This document shows positions 34,619 to 44,274 of a stretch of 64,000 nt of DNA, piece by piece. The notes under the pieces were generated by a model, which was not told where the DNA came from, did not search any database, and worked only from the letters and a program-made list of their open reading frames with translations. The stretch lies in contig NZ_CP012623.1 of NCBI RefSeq assembly GCF_001280305.1, positions 682,001-746,000 of the forward strand, read 5' to 3'. Position 1 is the stretch's first letter. Each line of letters begins with the position of its first letter. Source of the stretch: Hymenobacter sp. DG25A (GTDB lineage Bacteria; Bacteroidota; Bacteroidia; Cytophagales; Hymenobacteraceae). The position numbers were made by a program, and so were the translations under genes.

Positions 34619-36418
34619 ATGCTTGGATTCTCTACTGTTGGTCGTGTTGTTCTGTTTAGTTGGATGTTGGTGTGGGGACTCACTGCCTGTTGCCAGCGGG
34701 CAGAGGCGCAGGGCATGCCGCCCAAGCGGGAGCTGCGCGGCGTCTGGATTGCCTCAGTAGAGAATATAGACTGGCCCAGTTCCCGCACCCTCACCGCCGA
34801 CCAGCAGCGCCGCGAGTACCAGCGCATGCTGAACGCCGAGCAGCGGGCCGGTATCAACGCCGTGTTTGTGCAGATACGCCCCGCCTCCGATGCCTTTTAT
34901 AAATCGGAGCTGGAGCCCTGGAGCAAGTGGCTCACCGGCCAGCAGGGCCGCGCCCCCAGCCCCGCCTACGACCCCCTGCCTTTCCTGATTGATGAAGCCC
35001 ACGACCGGGGCATGGAGTTTCATGCCTGGTTTAATCCCTACCGCGCTTCCCTGGATTCCGTCACGCGCCGCCTGGCGCCCAACCACCAGTTCCGGCAGCA
35101 CCCGGAGTGGTTTATCCGCTACTCCGGCAAGCTGCTCTACAACCCCGGCCTGCCGGAAGTGCGCAACTACATTACCCAGGTTATTCTGGACGTAGTGCGC
35201 CGCTATGATATTGATGGGGTGCACTTTGATGACTACTTCTACCCGTACCCCGAGCCCGGCCAGGCCATTCACGATGAAGCCGCCTTTGCCCGCTACAACC
35301 CCGATAACCTGAAGCTGGCCGACTGGCGCCGCCAGAACGTGAACCTGCTTATTCAGCAGGTGCACGACTCCATTCGCAGCACCAAGCGCTGGGTGAAGTT
35401 TGGCGTCTCGCCTTTTGGCGTCTGGATGAACAAATCCGGCCACCCCGAAGGCTCCGACACCCGCGCCGGGCAGCCCAGCTACGCTAATCTGTATGCCGAT
35501 ACCCGCCTGTGGCTGCAGCAGGGCTGGGTAGACTACATAGTGCCGCAGCTCTACTGGAGCAGCAATTTCCGGCTGGTGCCCTACGCCACTATTCTGGAGT
35601 GGTGGTCGCGCAACCACTACGACCGGCACCTCTACATTGGGCAGGGCGCCTACCGCATGCTGGAAAGCACCCGCTCCGATACCACCTGGCGCAACCCGCG
35701 CGAGCTGCCCCGGCAGGTGCGTCTCAACCGCTCTTTCCCCACTGATGTGAGCGGCAGCGTGTTTTTCTCGGCCAAGTCCATCATGGCCAACCCGCTGCAC
35801 ACCACGGATTCCCTGCGCCTGAACTTGTTCCGCTACCCGGCCCTCATTCCCACCATGCCCTGGATGGATGCCGTGCCGCCGCGCCCGGCTCAGAACCTGA
35901 TGCTCACCCGCGCCGGCGGCCCCGTTACCCTGCGCTGGCAAGCCGGCTCCCAAGCCGCCGATGGCGACGAGGCCCGCTACTTTGTGGTGTACCGCTTCGC
36001 CGAAGGCGAAACGCCCGGCCCCGACGACCCGCGCCGCATCCTCAAACTGCTGCCCCGCCGCCCCGATAAGCCCCTGGTGTGGCAGGATACCACCGCCCGC
36101 CCCGGCCAGGAGTATGCCTACTATGTGACGGCCGTAGACCGGCTGCACAATGAAAGCGCCCCCATTCGCGTGACTACCCTGAAAACGGAGCCGGAAGTTT
36201 TGGTGGCCGAAACCCCGGCGGCTCCGGTTGCCGTGCCCGCTACGCTGCCCGAGTCGGCTCCTGCGGCCACGCCGCCCGTAACGGCCCGGCCGCCGGCCCG
36301 CCCCGCGCCTTCCCGGTCCACTATCGGCAGCCGCCCATCGTCTACGGCTTCTAAAACCAAAGTCAAAATCAAGCACAAACGCCGCCCAGGCCTGTTTGGG
36401 CGGATATTTGGCGGGTAA
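34619..36418 (+). CDS. GHL10/DUF187-type glycoside hydrolase-like lipoprotein
   Basis: A 599-residue protein of the GHL10 (YngK/DUF187) family, whose TIM-barrel members are thought to act on envelope glycans. The signal peptide has a possible lipobox (WGLTAC). The catalytic-domain signatures are RGVWIASVENIDWPS, FVQIRPASDAFY, EFHAWFNPYRA, DGVHFDDYFYPYP and YIVPQLYW; the Asp residues of HFDDYF are the likely active site. A fibronectin-like domain (PVTLRWQAGS) follows, then a Pro/Ala-rich linker and a very basic end (KVKIKHKRRPGLF) that may bind cell wall. The ATG at 34619 is preferred over a TTG 9 bases upstream. The substrate is unknown. Confidence 0.85.
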   Translation: MLGFSTVGRVVLFSWMLVWGLTACCQRAEAQGMPPKRELRGVWIASVENIDWPSSRTLTADQQRREYQRMLNAEQRAGINAVFVQIRPASDAFYKSELEPWSKWLTGQQGRAPSPAYDPLPFLIDEAHDRGMEFHAWFNPYRASLDSVTRRLAPNHQFRQHPEWFIRYSGKLLYNPGLPEVRNYITQVILDVVRRYDIDGVHFDDYFYPYPEPGQAIHDEAAFARYNPDNLKLADWRRQNVNLLIQQVHDSIRSTKRWVKFGVSPFGVWMNKSGHPEGSDTRAGQPSYANLYADTRLWLQQGWVDYIVPQLYWSSNFRLVPYATILEWWSRNHYDRHLYIGQGAYRMLESTRSDTTWRNPRELPRQVRLNRSFPTDVSGSVFFSAKSIMANPLHTTDSLRLNLFRYPALIPTMPWMDAVPPRPAQNLMLTRAGGPVTLRWQAGSQAADGDEARYFVVYRFAEGETPGPDDPRRILKLLPRRPDKPLVWQDTTARPGQEYAYYVTAVDRLHNESAPIRVTTLKTEPEVLVAETPAAPVAVPATLPESAPAATPPVTARPPARPAPSRSTIGSRPSSTASKTKVKIKHKRRPGLFGRIFGG

Positions 36419-36420
36419 AG

Positions 36421-37188
36421 CTACTGCTCCGGATAGCCGTGGGCTTCCAGCCACCTTATTAAATAGCTGGGAGAATCGGCCCGGTAGTAGTACAGACTAT
36501 AGCTCCGGGGTGTGCTGGTTTCAAAAAGCCACCGGTTGCCGCCAAACCCCTCAAAGGCACTGGGGCTGATGTAGTACGGGGAGTAAGTTTCCGGAAACTG
36601 GCTAGTCATGTTATACCACTGGCTTTTACTGAGGTCATACCGGCAGGTGTACTCAACGGTTGGGGGGCGTTGAAGCCACTTCTTTTCGGCCTGCTCGGTA
36701 GGAGACAGCAGGGGTGCCGCTATCTGGATAAGCACTGGGGGAGGCGGGGGCGTAGCCTGAGGCCCGCCCAGATTGGAGTGATGATTGAGCGCCTGCACCA
36801 GCAGAAAAGGCCCTTTCTCATCTACCTGAAAGGTGAAGAGCTGCACTGGCTCAGAAGCGCTATGGCGCAAAGCCCGAAAAACCGGTTTGGGAAGCGGGTA
36901 ATTAGACAGTACCGGCGCGCCAAAGTAATACAGCTCGCTACCCAGGTGCCGGAAGTCATTCTGAATTTGCGTAGCTACCCCAGCCTCCACATGGGGCTCT
37001 TTACTGATATAATCGGGTAAGTGAAAGTAATCCGTAAGCGTGTCCCGGGGGTGGCCCGCGGCATCCGATACGCTGGGATTTTCAGGAAACGGGAAGTCAG
37101 GCGCCTGCTGCTTAGATTGACAGCTGATAACGCCCACCCACAGGAAAAGGGCTCCTGCAAATCGGAAACGGTGGCGACTGGCTGACAT
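36421..37188 (-). CDS. Putative lipoprotein of unknown function
   Basis: A 255-residue protein not matched to any family I recognise. The ATG at 37188 begins MSASRHRFRFAGALFLWVG and leads to a lipobox-like VISC. The mature part has many Pro, Tyr and Phe residues, a PPPPP stretch, and ends with SLYYYRADSPSYLIRWLEA. It converges on the GHL10 gene with only 2 bp between the stop codons and is divergent from the acyltransferase gene (113 bp). Confidence 0.65.
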   Translation of the reverse strand: MSASRHRFRFAGALFLWVGVISCQSKQQAPDFPFPENPSVSDAAGHPRDTLTDYFHLPDYISKEPHVEAGVATQIQNDFRHLGSELYYFGAPVLSNYPLPKPVFRALRHSASEPVQLFTFQVDEKGPFLLVQALNHHSNLGGPQATPPPPPVLIQIAAPLLSPTEQAEKKWLQRPPTVEYTCRYDLSKSQWYNMTSQFPETYSPYYISPSAFEGFGGNRWLFETSTPRSYSLYYYRADSPSYLIRWLEAHGYPEQ

Positions 37189-37301
37189 AACGAAGCGGTA
37201 GAAGAAAATCGCCCAGGATATAAAGCAGGTAATTCCCGGCGGCAAGCGCAGCATGACTAATTTACCCAATATTTTCCCACTCCCGCAGTAGTCAGCTTCT
37301 C

Positions 37302-38483
37302 ATGCAAAGCACCACCCAAGCCGCTTTAGCCACCACCGGCGTGCAGCCGTTAGCGGAGGCTTCTCAACCCGGTCGCCTTATCTCCCTGGATGTATTCCGT
37401 GGCATTACGGTGCTGGTAATGCTGCTGGTAAACCACCCCGGCGACTGGGGCCACATCTACGCGCCGCTGGCCCACGCCGAGTGGAACGGCTGCACCCTGG
37501 CCGACCTGGTATTTCCCTTCTTCCTGTTTATTGTAGGCGTGTCGGCGGTATATGCCTTGGATAGCAGCCGCCACGAGGCCGCCCGCCGCCGCACGGCCAT
37601 GCGGCGGGTGCTGCGCCGGGCCGCTCTGATTATGGCACTAGGTATTCTGGTGGCCCTGCTGCCGTATTTTGAGTTTGCCACGGTGCGCCTGCCGGGTGTG
37701 CTACAGCGCATAGGAGTTGTTTTCGGCATATGCGGTTTCCTGTTTCTGTACACCACCCGCCGCCAGCAGATTGCACTGGTGATTGGGCTACTCATTGGCT
37801 ATGCCCTGCTGCTGCAGGTAGTGCCCGTGCCGGGTTTTGGGCCGGCTAACCTGGAGCCCGCCACCAACCTGGGCGCGTGGCTGGACCGGCTCATCTTCAC
37901 CGAAAACCACCTCTGGAAGCTCAGCCGCACCTGGGACCCGGAAGGCCTGCTGGGCACTCTGCCCGCGGTTGCCACCGGCCTGCTGGGCGTACTTACCGGC
38001 GAATGGCTGCGCCGCCCGCGCCTGGAGCCCGCCGTGAAAGTAGTCTGGCTGTTGATTGATGCCGGCCTGCTGATAGTGCTGGGCTTGATCTGGAGCCACT
38101 GGTTTCCGCTCAACAAAAGCCTGTGGACCAGCTCTTATGTGCTGTACACTGGCGGCTTGGCCGTAGCAGTGCTGGCTACGCTTTACTGGCTTTGTGATGT
38201 GCAGGGCTGGCGGCGTTTTGCTTTGCCGGCCCAGGTAGTAGGCGTTAATGCGCTGCTGGTATTTGTGGGCTCTACGCTGGTGGCGCGCACGCTCAACCTA
38301 TGGCAGGTAGCTGGCCCGGCCGGCCGGGCCATCAGTATGAAAGACTGGCTCTACGCACAATTTTTCGCGCCGTACTTCGCGTCGCCGTATGCCGCGTCCT
38401 TGGCCGGCGCCGTGGTTTGCCTGCTGATCTGGTATGCGGTGCTGTGGGTGCTGTACCGCCGTCATATTATTGTGAAGCTTTAG
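37302..38483 (+). CDS. HGSNAT/NagX-like membrane acyltransferase (DUF5009 type)
   Basis: A 393-residue multi-pass membrane protein resembling heparan-alpha-glucosaminide N-acetyltransferase and bacterial NagX proteins. The family start RLISLDVFRGITVLVMLLVN and the next segment WNGCTLADLVFPFFLFIVGV are clear, followed by about nine further hydrophobic helices and the loops LPGVLQRIGVVF and FPLNKSLWTSSYVLYTGGLA. Such proteins transfer acetyl groups to sugars across the membrane; the bacterial substrate is not established, but amino sugars of peptidoglycan or glycans are likely. Confidence 0.85.
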   Translation: MQSTTQAALATTGVQPLAEASQPGRLISLDVFRGITVLVMLLVNHPGDWGHIYAPLAHAEWNGCTLADLVFPFFLFIVGVSAVYALDSSRHEAARRRTAMRRVLRRAALIMALGILVALLPYFEFATVRLPGVLQRIGVVFGICGFLFLYTTRRQQIALVIGLLIGYALLLQVVPVPGFGPANLEPATNLGAWLDRLIFTENHLWKLSRTWDPEGLLGTLPAVATGLLGVLTGEWLRRPRLEPAVKVVWLLIDAGLLIVLGLIWSHWFPLNKSLWTSSYVLYTGGLAVAVLATLYWLCDVQGWRRFALPAQVVGVNALLVFVGSTLVARTLNLWQVAGPAGRAISMKDWLYAQFFAPYFASPYAASLAGAVVCLLIWYAVLWVLYRRHIIVKL

Positions 38484-38556
38484 CCGGTACTTGTGGGCAG
38501 GTTATTTTCCGGACCTTGCGGTAATCTTATCTCTTCATGATCATCCGGAGTTCAGT

Positions 38557-39084
38557 ATGTATTCCTTCAATTTCCTGATTTCCCGTTGGAGTGGCGTATG
38601 TCTGGCGGCGGGTTTGCTGCTGGCGGCCCCGACCGTAAAGGCTCAAAGTACCACCGCTGCCTCGGCGCCGGCGGTAGCGGCTGCTGCACCCATTTCCACC
38701 GCGCAGCGCAAAGCCGCCGAAACGCTGCTGGAAGTCATGCAGTCGGAAAAAACCATTAACCAGAGCATCGACATGACGCTGGCCCTGCAGATAGAGCAGA
38801 ACCCCAACCTGAAAAAGCTGGAGCCCGAAATGCGCGCCTTCATGAACAAATACATGAGCTGGCCAGCGTTGAAAAGCGAAATGGTAGACCTCTACGCCCG
38901 GGAGTTCTCGGAAAAAGAGCTGCGCGAATTAACTAAGTTCTACCAGTCCTCAACGGGACAGAAATACGTGAGCAAGCAGAACGTGCTGCTGCAGGCGGGT
39001 ATGCAGCTGGGCCAGCGCCGGGTGAAGGAAAACCTGCCGGAGCTGCAGCGTATGCTGGAAGAGAAAATGAAAGCGCAGGAATAA
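38557..39084 (+). CDS. DUF2059 domain protein, exported
   Basis: A 175-residue protein with a signal peptide (FLISRWSGVCLAAGLLLAAP, cleaved near VKAQS), an Ala-rich linker, and a helical DUF2059 domain including SWPALKSEMVDLYAREFSE and LRELTKFYQSSTGQKYVSKQ. DUF2059 proteins are small periplasmic proteins of unknown function. The ATG at 38557 is chosen; an earlier TTG at 38491 would break the signal peptide. It ends in a perfect terminator. Confidence 0.85.
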   Translation: MYSFNFLISRWSGVCLAAGLLLAAPTVKAQSTTAASAPAVAAAAPISTAQRKAAETLLEVMQSEKTINQSIDMTLALQIEQNPNLKKLEPEMRAFMNKYMSWPALKSEMVDLYAREFSEKELRELTKFYQSSTGQKYVSKQNVLLQAGMQLGQRRVKENLPELQRMLEEKMKAQE

Positions 39085-39103
39085 CCGGCTTTCCTTGGAA
39101 CAG

Positions 39104-39138
39104 AAAAGGCGCTGCCCCATTGGGGCAGCGCCTTTTTT
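39104..39138 (+). terminator. Perfect hairpin terminator
   Basis: AAAAGGCGCTGCCCCA (39104-39119) pairs with TGGGGCAGCGCCTTTT (39121-39136), followed by further T residues. It also faces the convergent acyl-CoA synthetase gene. Confidence 0.92.
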
Positions 39139-39163
39139 TTAGGCTGGGTTGTGGATGCGGGAA

Positions 39164-40795
39164 TTACCCGCCCAGCACATACCCAGCAAAATCCTTGCGT
39201 AGCTGCGTTTTCAGAAGTTTGCCGGTAGCCGTGTGCGGCAGCTGCTGCACAAACTCCACGGCATTGGGTTTCCACCAGCTGGCTACTTTGCCTTCATAGA
39301 AGCTCAGTATCTCTTCGGCGGTTACTTCATGACCGGGCCGCACCACAATAATTAATAGCGGCCGCTCGCTCCACTTGCTGTGGGGCACGCCAATCACGGC
39401 GGCCTCAGCCACGGCGGGGTGGCCCACGGCCAGGTTTTCCAACTCAATGCTCGAAATCCACTCCCCACCCGATTTGATGACGTCCTTGCTGCGGTCCGTA
39501 ATCTGCATGAAGCCATTGGGGTCGATGGTGGCTACGTCGCCGGTGCGGAACCAGCCGCTTTTTGTTAGCTCGCCGGGCTCCCCTGCCCGGTAATAATCGG
39601 CCACAATGAAGGGGCCGCGCACCAGCAGGTCGCCGAAGGCTACGCCGTCGTGGGGCAGCTCCTGGCCTTCATCATCCACAATCTTCATGTCCACCCCAAA
39701 AATGGCGCGGCCCTGCTTGCTCTGGATGGCAAACTGCTCATCGGGACTCAGGCTAAGCTGCTGGCTTTTCAGGGTGCAAACGGTGCCCAGCGGAGAGGTT
39801 TCCGTCATGCCCCAGGCGTGGCGGATGGTAACGCCCAGCTCCTCATCAAATGCCTTGAGCAAGGCCGGCGGGCAGGAAGCGCCGCCCACAATCATGTTTT
39901 TCAGGGTGCTGAAGCGCAGCTTCTTCTCGCGCATAAACTGCAGCAAGCCAAACCAGATGGTGGGTACGCCGGCCGTAAATGTTACGCCTTCCTGCTCATA
40001 TAATTCATAAAGGCTGGCTGCATCCAGTCCCGGCCCGGGCAGCACCAGCTTGCAGCCATTCATGGGGGCGGCGTACGGAATGCCCCAGGCATTAACGTGG
40101 AACATGGGTACTACCGGCAATACTACGTCGCGGGCCGAGCAGTTAAAGCAGTCTGGCAGCGAGGCGGCATAGCTGTGCAGCAAGGTGGAGCGGTGGGAGT
40201 AGAGCACGCCCTTAGGCTGGTCGGTGGTGCCGGAGGTGTAGCACAGCGACGAGGCCATATTCTCATCGAACACGGGCCACACAAACTCGTCGTTCTGGGC
40301 AGCCAGCAGGTCTTCGTAGCAGCGCACCTCACCGGGCAGCGTGGTAGCCTCCGGCATGTGGGCGCGGTTGGTCATCAGCACCCAGGCTTCTACGGTGGGG
40401 CACAGCGGCGCCAGGCGCTCTACCAGCGGCAGAAAGGTGAGGTCGAAGAAGACGAGCCGGTCCTCGGCGTGGTTGATGATGTAGACCAGCTGCTCCGGGA
40501 ACAGCCGCGGGTTGATGGTATGGCACACCGCGCCCATACCCGATATGCCATAGTACAGCTCGAAATGCCGGTGTGTATTCCAGGCCAGCGTGCCCACCCG
40601 GTCGCCCCAGTTAATCCCTAGCTCGGTCAGGGCATTGGCCAGCTGCTTGCTGCGGCGGTGCGCGGCGGCGTAGGTGTAGCGGTGGAAGCCGCCTTCTACC
40701 AGACGTGTTACAATTTCGGTATCGGCGTGCCACTTAGCAGCGTGCTCTATGAGCCCGGCAATGCGCAGGGGCTCCAGCATCATCAATCCTAACAT
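39164..40795 (-). CDS. Fatty acid-CoA ligase (AMP-binding, medium/long chain)
   Basis: Activates fatty acids to acyl-CoA through an acyl-AMP intermediate. The 543-residue enzyme has the ANL-superfamily cores: P-loop [12 protein letters not shown], the A5-type motif [11 protein letters not shown], the A7-type motif [11 protein letters not shown], the hinge [15 protein letters not shown] and the C-terminal Lys in [11 protein letters not shown]. The P-loop has Asp where most relatives have Gly (TSGTTGxPKG). The start could be the ATG at 40795 or the ATG pair at 40783/40780. No signal peptide; cytoplasmic or membrane-associated. It resembles AlkK-type ligases. Confidence 0.92.
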   Translation of the reverse strand: MLGLMMLEPLRIAGLIEHAAKWHADTEIVTRLVEGGFHRYTYAAAHRRSKQLANALTELGINWGDRVGTLAWNTHRHFELYYGISGMGAVCHTINPRLFPEQLVYIINHAEDRLVFFDLTFLPLVERLAPLCPTVEAWVLMTNRAHMPEATTLPGEVRCYEDLLAAQNDEFVWPVFDENMASSLCYTSGTTDQPKGVLYSHRSTLLHSYAASLPDCFNCSARDVVLPVVPMFHVNAWGIPYAAPMNGCKLVLPGPGLDAASLYELYEQEGVTFTAGVPTIWFGLLQFMREKKLRFSTLKNMIVGGASCPPALLKAFDEELGVTIRHAWGMTETSPLGTVCTLKSQQLSLSPDEQFAIQSKQGRAIFGVDMKIVDDEGQELPHDGVAFGDLLVRGPFIVADYYRAGEPGELTKSGWFRTGDVATIDPNGFMQITDRSKDVIKSGGEWISSIELENLAVGHPAVAEAAVIGVPHSKWSERPLLIIVVRPGHEVTAEEILSFYEGKVASWWKPNAVEFVQQLPHTATGKLLKTQLRKDFAGYVLGG

Positions 40796-40898
40796 ATAGC
40801 GGTGGGTTTGGGGAGGCTATAAGCTAGGAAATTAGTTGCAGGTTTCTCGCAGCGTGTTGAGACGTTAGGGCCTACGGGTGCGGATTTGAAGAAAGAAC

Positions 40899-40990
40899 GT
40901 CATGTCGAGCGGAGCCGAGACATCTCGCGTGCTGACGTTGCCATACTAATTACCACACTAGCGAGATGTCTCGACTTTGCTCGACATGAC
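40899..40990. repeat. Dispersed palindromic repeat, copy 5
   Basis: Left arm GTCATGTCGAGCGGAGCCGA and a right arm whose reverse complement is GTCATGTCGAGCAAAGTCGA pair over about 30 bp (ends GACATCTCGC) with three differences. The loop includes TACCACACTAGCGAGATG, also found in copy 2. It sits between the acyl-CoA synthetase start and the 3' end of the GH3 fusion. Confidence 0.8.
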
Positions 40991-41026
40991 GGGTTTAATT
41001 TAACTCTAACCATCCAGCGGAGACTT

Positions 41027-44000
41027 TTAATTCTCCTCCGGAACGGTGCTTTCCACCTCCAGGTGCCGGGGCTTGCGAATGGCCTCAATAGCCAGCTGCT
41101 GAATCTGGGTGCGCACATTCAGGTCGGATAATTTACTGTTGCGGCGCGTGGGGTTTACCCGGTTGGAAAGGAAGATATACGTCAGCTCATACTGCGGATC
41201 GACCCAGAAATAAGTGCCCGTGAAGCCGGAGTGGCCGAAGCTACTGGGGCTGGCATCGTGGGCGGTGTTGCCGGCCGGGGGCGTGCTGGGCTTGTCGAAG
41301 CCGAGGGCGCGGCGGTTCTGGGGGCAGAATTGGCAGCGCGTGTACTCGGCCAGCGTGGCTTCCTTGATGAGTTGCTGCCCGCCGTAGCGGCCGCCGTTGG
41401 CGTAGAGCTGCACCAGCTTGGCCAGATCAGTAGCGGAACCAAACAGACCCGCGTGGCCGGACAGACCGCCCAGCAGAGCCGCGCCTTCATCATCTACCGT
41501 CCCGTGCAGGAGCTGGCGGCGGAAAAGCGAGTCGTATTCCGTGGGTACCAGGCGGCTGAGCGGGAAGCGGCGCGTAGGGTTGAAGCCCAGGGAGGTGGCG
41601 CCCAGCGGCTGATAGAAATTCTCGCGCAGATACACATCCAGCGGCTTGCCGCTGAGACGCTCTACCAATATAGGGTAGAGGTAGAACGACAAATCGGAAT
41701 ACACATAGCCCGGCTTGGCATTCAGCGGCGACTTGCCAATGGCCTTCATAATGCGCCGGGGCAGGTCGCGGCGGGCCCACTCGTGGTGGGCAATCTGCAG
41801 GGGGAAGAGGGCAGAGGAGTCGCGGCGCACGTACCACCACTTCAGCTTGCCGTTTTTGCGCACGTAGCTTTTCCAGAACGGAATCCAGGCCTGCAGGCGG
41901 GCCTGGTGGGTGAGCACGTCGCGCAGCTTCAGGTTGGTTTTGTTGGTCTTGCGCAGCTCGGGGAAATAGTCGCCCAGGGTTTTGTCGGGGCTGAATTTGC
42001 CTTCATCCTGCAGCTTCATCAACGCCGGCAGGGCGGCCGTAACTTTCGTCAGCGAAGCCAAATCGTAGATATCGGTATCCTGCACCGGGCGGGCCGTTTT
42101 TCCGGCCTCGGCATAGGTTTGGGTGCCGTAGCTTTTGCGCAGTACCACCGTGCCGCGCCGGGCAATGATAACCTGCGCCCCGGGGGTGGCGTGGGCGGCC
42201 AGGGCCTGCGCCATCACAGAATCGACGCGGGCTTCCAGGCGCGGGTCCATGTCCACGTCTTCAGGGGCACCAAAGTGCAGCCGGGCTCCGCCCTGCGTGG
42301 GTAGCCCGGCACCGTAGCCGTACTTATCGGATACCGTCACGGGCAGATGCCCCGTCGCATTAATACCGCCAAAAATTAGCTCGGCGGCTGTTTCCTGGGC
42401 GTTGCGGCTTTCCTGATAAGCTACAATAACTGCTTCGGCCCGGTCTAAGTCCCGCACCTTGGCCACGGCGTAGGCTGAGCCGAACACACTGACAATCATG
42501 CGTTGCTTGGCGGCGCCCAGCTCGCGGAGCAGCACATTGGTTTCCGGCGTTACGCCAAAGCTGGTGGCCGGTTGACGGCCCAGGTTGCTGAGGGCCACCA
42601 GAATGGTGTTGTAGGGCCGCAGGGCCTCGCGCATCTGCACCAACTCATCCAGAGTAGGCGTGGCGGGCAGCCAGAAGTGGCGCACCGGCGCGTAGGTGGC
42701 CGCCATGCGCTGAAAATCGGTGGTGTCTTTGGTGCCGATGGTGAGCGTAGCCAGCCGCAGGGTATCGAGGCGGGGCAGGGGCAGCAGGTTTTTTTGGTTG
42801 CGCAGCAAGGTTACGCTCAGCTCCGAGAGGTGGCGGCTGAGGTACTGGGCATGGGGCCCGTTGAGGTCCCGGGAAAGGTTTTTTAGGTTGATGGGCTGGT
42901 ACTTGTCCAGACCGGCCCACTGCTTTAGGGCCAGTACTTTGCGGCAGCGGCGGTCAATTTCTTCCTGGGTCAGCTCGCCGCGGTTGATGGCCGCGCGCAC
43001 CATTTGCAGGGCCAGCGGAATGTTTTTGCTGAATTCCAGAATATCATTGCCGGCCAGCAGGGCGCGCACATCCGCCTCGCCGGGCGGGTACTTGCTGATG
43101 ACGCCCTTCATGTTCATGGCATCCGTAAAGATCATGCCTTCAAAGCCCAGCTTGCGCTGCACCAGGTCCGTTACAATGGGGCGGGAAAGGGTGGAAGGCG
43201 TACCGGTGCTGTCGAGGGCCGGAATGTTTAGGTGGGCAATCATGAGGCCGCCCAGGCCGCGCTGCATCAGGCTCCGGAAAGGGTAGAGCTCCAAGGTATC
43301 GAGGCGGCGCCGGTCTACGCGCACCAGCGGCAGGGCCAGGTGGGAGTCGGTATCGGTGTCGCCGTGGCCGGGGAAGTGCTTGGCTACGGCCAGCACGCCG
43401 GCATCCTGCATGCCCTTCATGTACAGGTAGCTTTTCTCCGTTACGCTCTGGCGGTCTTCGCCCCAGCTGCGGAAGCCAATAACCGGGTTGGCCGCGTTGT
43501 TATTGACATCAACTACCGGCGCAAAATTGACGTGCATGCCCAGCCGCTTAAACTGCGCGGCCACTTCCTCGCCCATATCATAGAACAGCTGATTGTCGCG
43601 GATGCCGCCCATACTCATCTGGAAGGGGAAGCGCACCACGCTGTCCAGGCGCATGCCCACGCCCCACTCCGCATCCATGGCAACCAGCAGGGGTACCCGG
43701 CTCTGGCTCTGAAAACGATTCAGCAGCCGGCTCTGGCGCACGGGCCCGCCCTGGAAGAATATCAGTCCCCCAATACCGTATTGCTGAATCAGCGTCGACA
43801 CGGAGTCTTCATCAATGCGCTTGCGGTTGGAGTAGGCGGCCACCATAAACAGCTGGGCCACGCGCTGGTCGGGCGTGAGCGTCTGCATCACCGAATCAAC
43901 CCAGCGGGAGCTGCTTAGTTGGGCGGCAAACGGTATCGGCAGCTTAGCTGGCTGGCTCACTACGGCTACTGCCTTAGGCTTGGGCGCCGGCGCCACCGGT

Positions 44001-44176
44001 TTCAGGCGGGCTGCTACTTTGGCCGCGGGGCGGCTGCGCACGGGTGCCCGACGGGCTACCGTGCGGGTAGTTTTCTGGCGGGGTGATGATTTCTTCCGGC
44101 GCTGCGCCGACAGATCAGTCGGGCTCAGGAGCAGCAGCGCCAGCAATAGAAACGAGAGGTAGCGGAACAACGACAA
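41027..44176 (-). CDS. GH3 beta-N-acetylglucosaminidase fused to a beta-lactamase/esterase domain
   Basis: A 1049-residue exported two-enzyme fusion. After a signal peptide (LSFLLLALLLLSPTDLSA) and a basic linker, the first half is a NagZ-like GH3 domain: AKHFPGHGDTDTDSH with the catalytic His and IFTDAMNMKGV with the nucleophile Asp, then a GH3 C-domain. The second half (from about residue 640) is a class C beta-lactamase/D-Ala peptidase-like domain with SLTK (Ser about 708), YSDLSFYL where relatives have YxN, and HSGFTG. It probably acts on peptidoglycan fragments in the periplasm. The start is TTG; the minus-strand box TAACTTCG (44201-44208) is a one-mismatch -7 element. Confidence 0.9.
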   Translation of the reverse strand: MSLFRYLSFLLLALLLLSPTDLSAQRRKKSSPRQKTTRTVARRAPVRSRPAAKVAARLKPVAPAPKPKAVAVVSQPAKLPIPFAAQLSSSRWVDSVMQTLTPDQRVAQLFMVAAYSNRKRIDEDSVSTLIQQYGIGGLIFFQGGPVRQSRLLNRFQSQSRVPLLVAMDAEWGVGMRLDSVVRFPFQMSMGGIRDNQLFYDMGEEVAAQFKRLGMHVNFAPVVDVNNNAANPVIGFRSWGEDRQSVTEKSYLYMKGMQDAGVLAVAKHFPGHGDTDTDSHLALPLVRVDRRRLDTLELYPFRSLMQRGLGGLMIAHLNIPALDSTGTPSTLSRPIVTDLVQRKLGFEGMIFTDAMNMKGVISKYPPGEADVRALLAGNDILEFSKNIPLALQMVRAAINRGELTQEEIDRRCRKVLALKQWAGLDKYQPINLKNLSRDLNGPHAQYLSRHLSELSVTLLRNQKNLLPLPRLDTLRLATLTIGTKDTTDFQRMAATYAPVRHFWLPATPTLDELVQMREALRPYNTILVALSNLGRQPATSFGVTPETNVLLRELGAAKQRMIVSVFGSAYAVAKVRDLDRAEAVIVAYQESRNAQETAAELIFGGINATGHLPVTVSDKYGYGAGLPTQGGARLHFGAPEDVDMDPRLEARVDSVMAQALAAHATPGAQVIIARRGTVVLRKSYGTQTYAEAGKTARPVQDTDIYDLASLTKVTAALPALMKLQDEGKFSPDKTLGDYFPELRKTNKTNLKLRDVLTHQARLQAWIPFWKSYVRKNGKLKWWYVRRDSSALFPLQIAHHEWARRDLPRRIMKAIGKSPLNAKPGYVYSDLSFYLYPILVERLSGKPLDVYLRENFYQPLGATSLGFNPTRRFPLSRLVPTEYDSLFRRQLLHGTVDDEGAALLGGLSGHAGLFGSATDLAKLVQLYANGGRYGGQQLIKEATLAEYTRCQFCPQNRRALGFDKPSTPPAGNTAHDASPSSFGHSGFTGTYFWVDPQYELTYIFLSNRVNPTRRNSKLSDLNVRTQIQQLAIEAIRKPRHLEVESTVPEEN

Positions 44177-44274
44177 GCGGCTTGGGCGTAGGTTGAATTG
44201 CGAAGTTAGGGGAATGTGCTGCTTTTACCGGGCGGGTCTTTCGGCGGCGGCCACCAGGGGCAACCAGGGTCCGG

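Noticed and set aside
34754-36454. 566-codon open frame antisense to the GHL10-type gene
   Set aside because: Low-complexity Gly/Arg/Ala translation opposite a real gene; a composition artefact.
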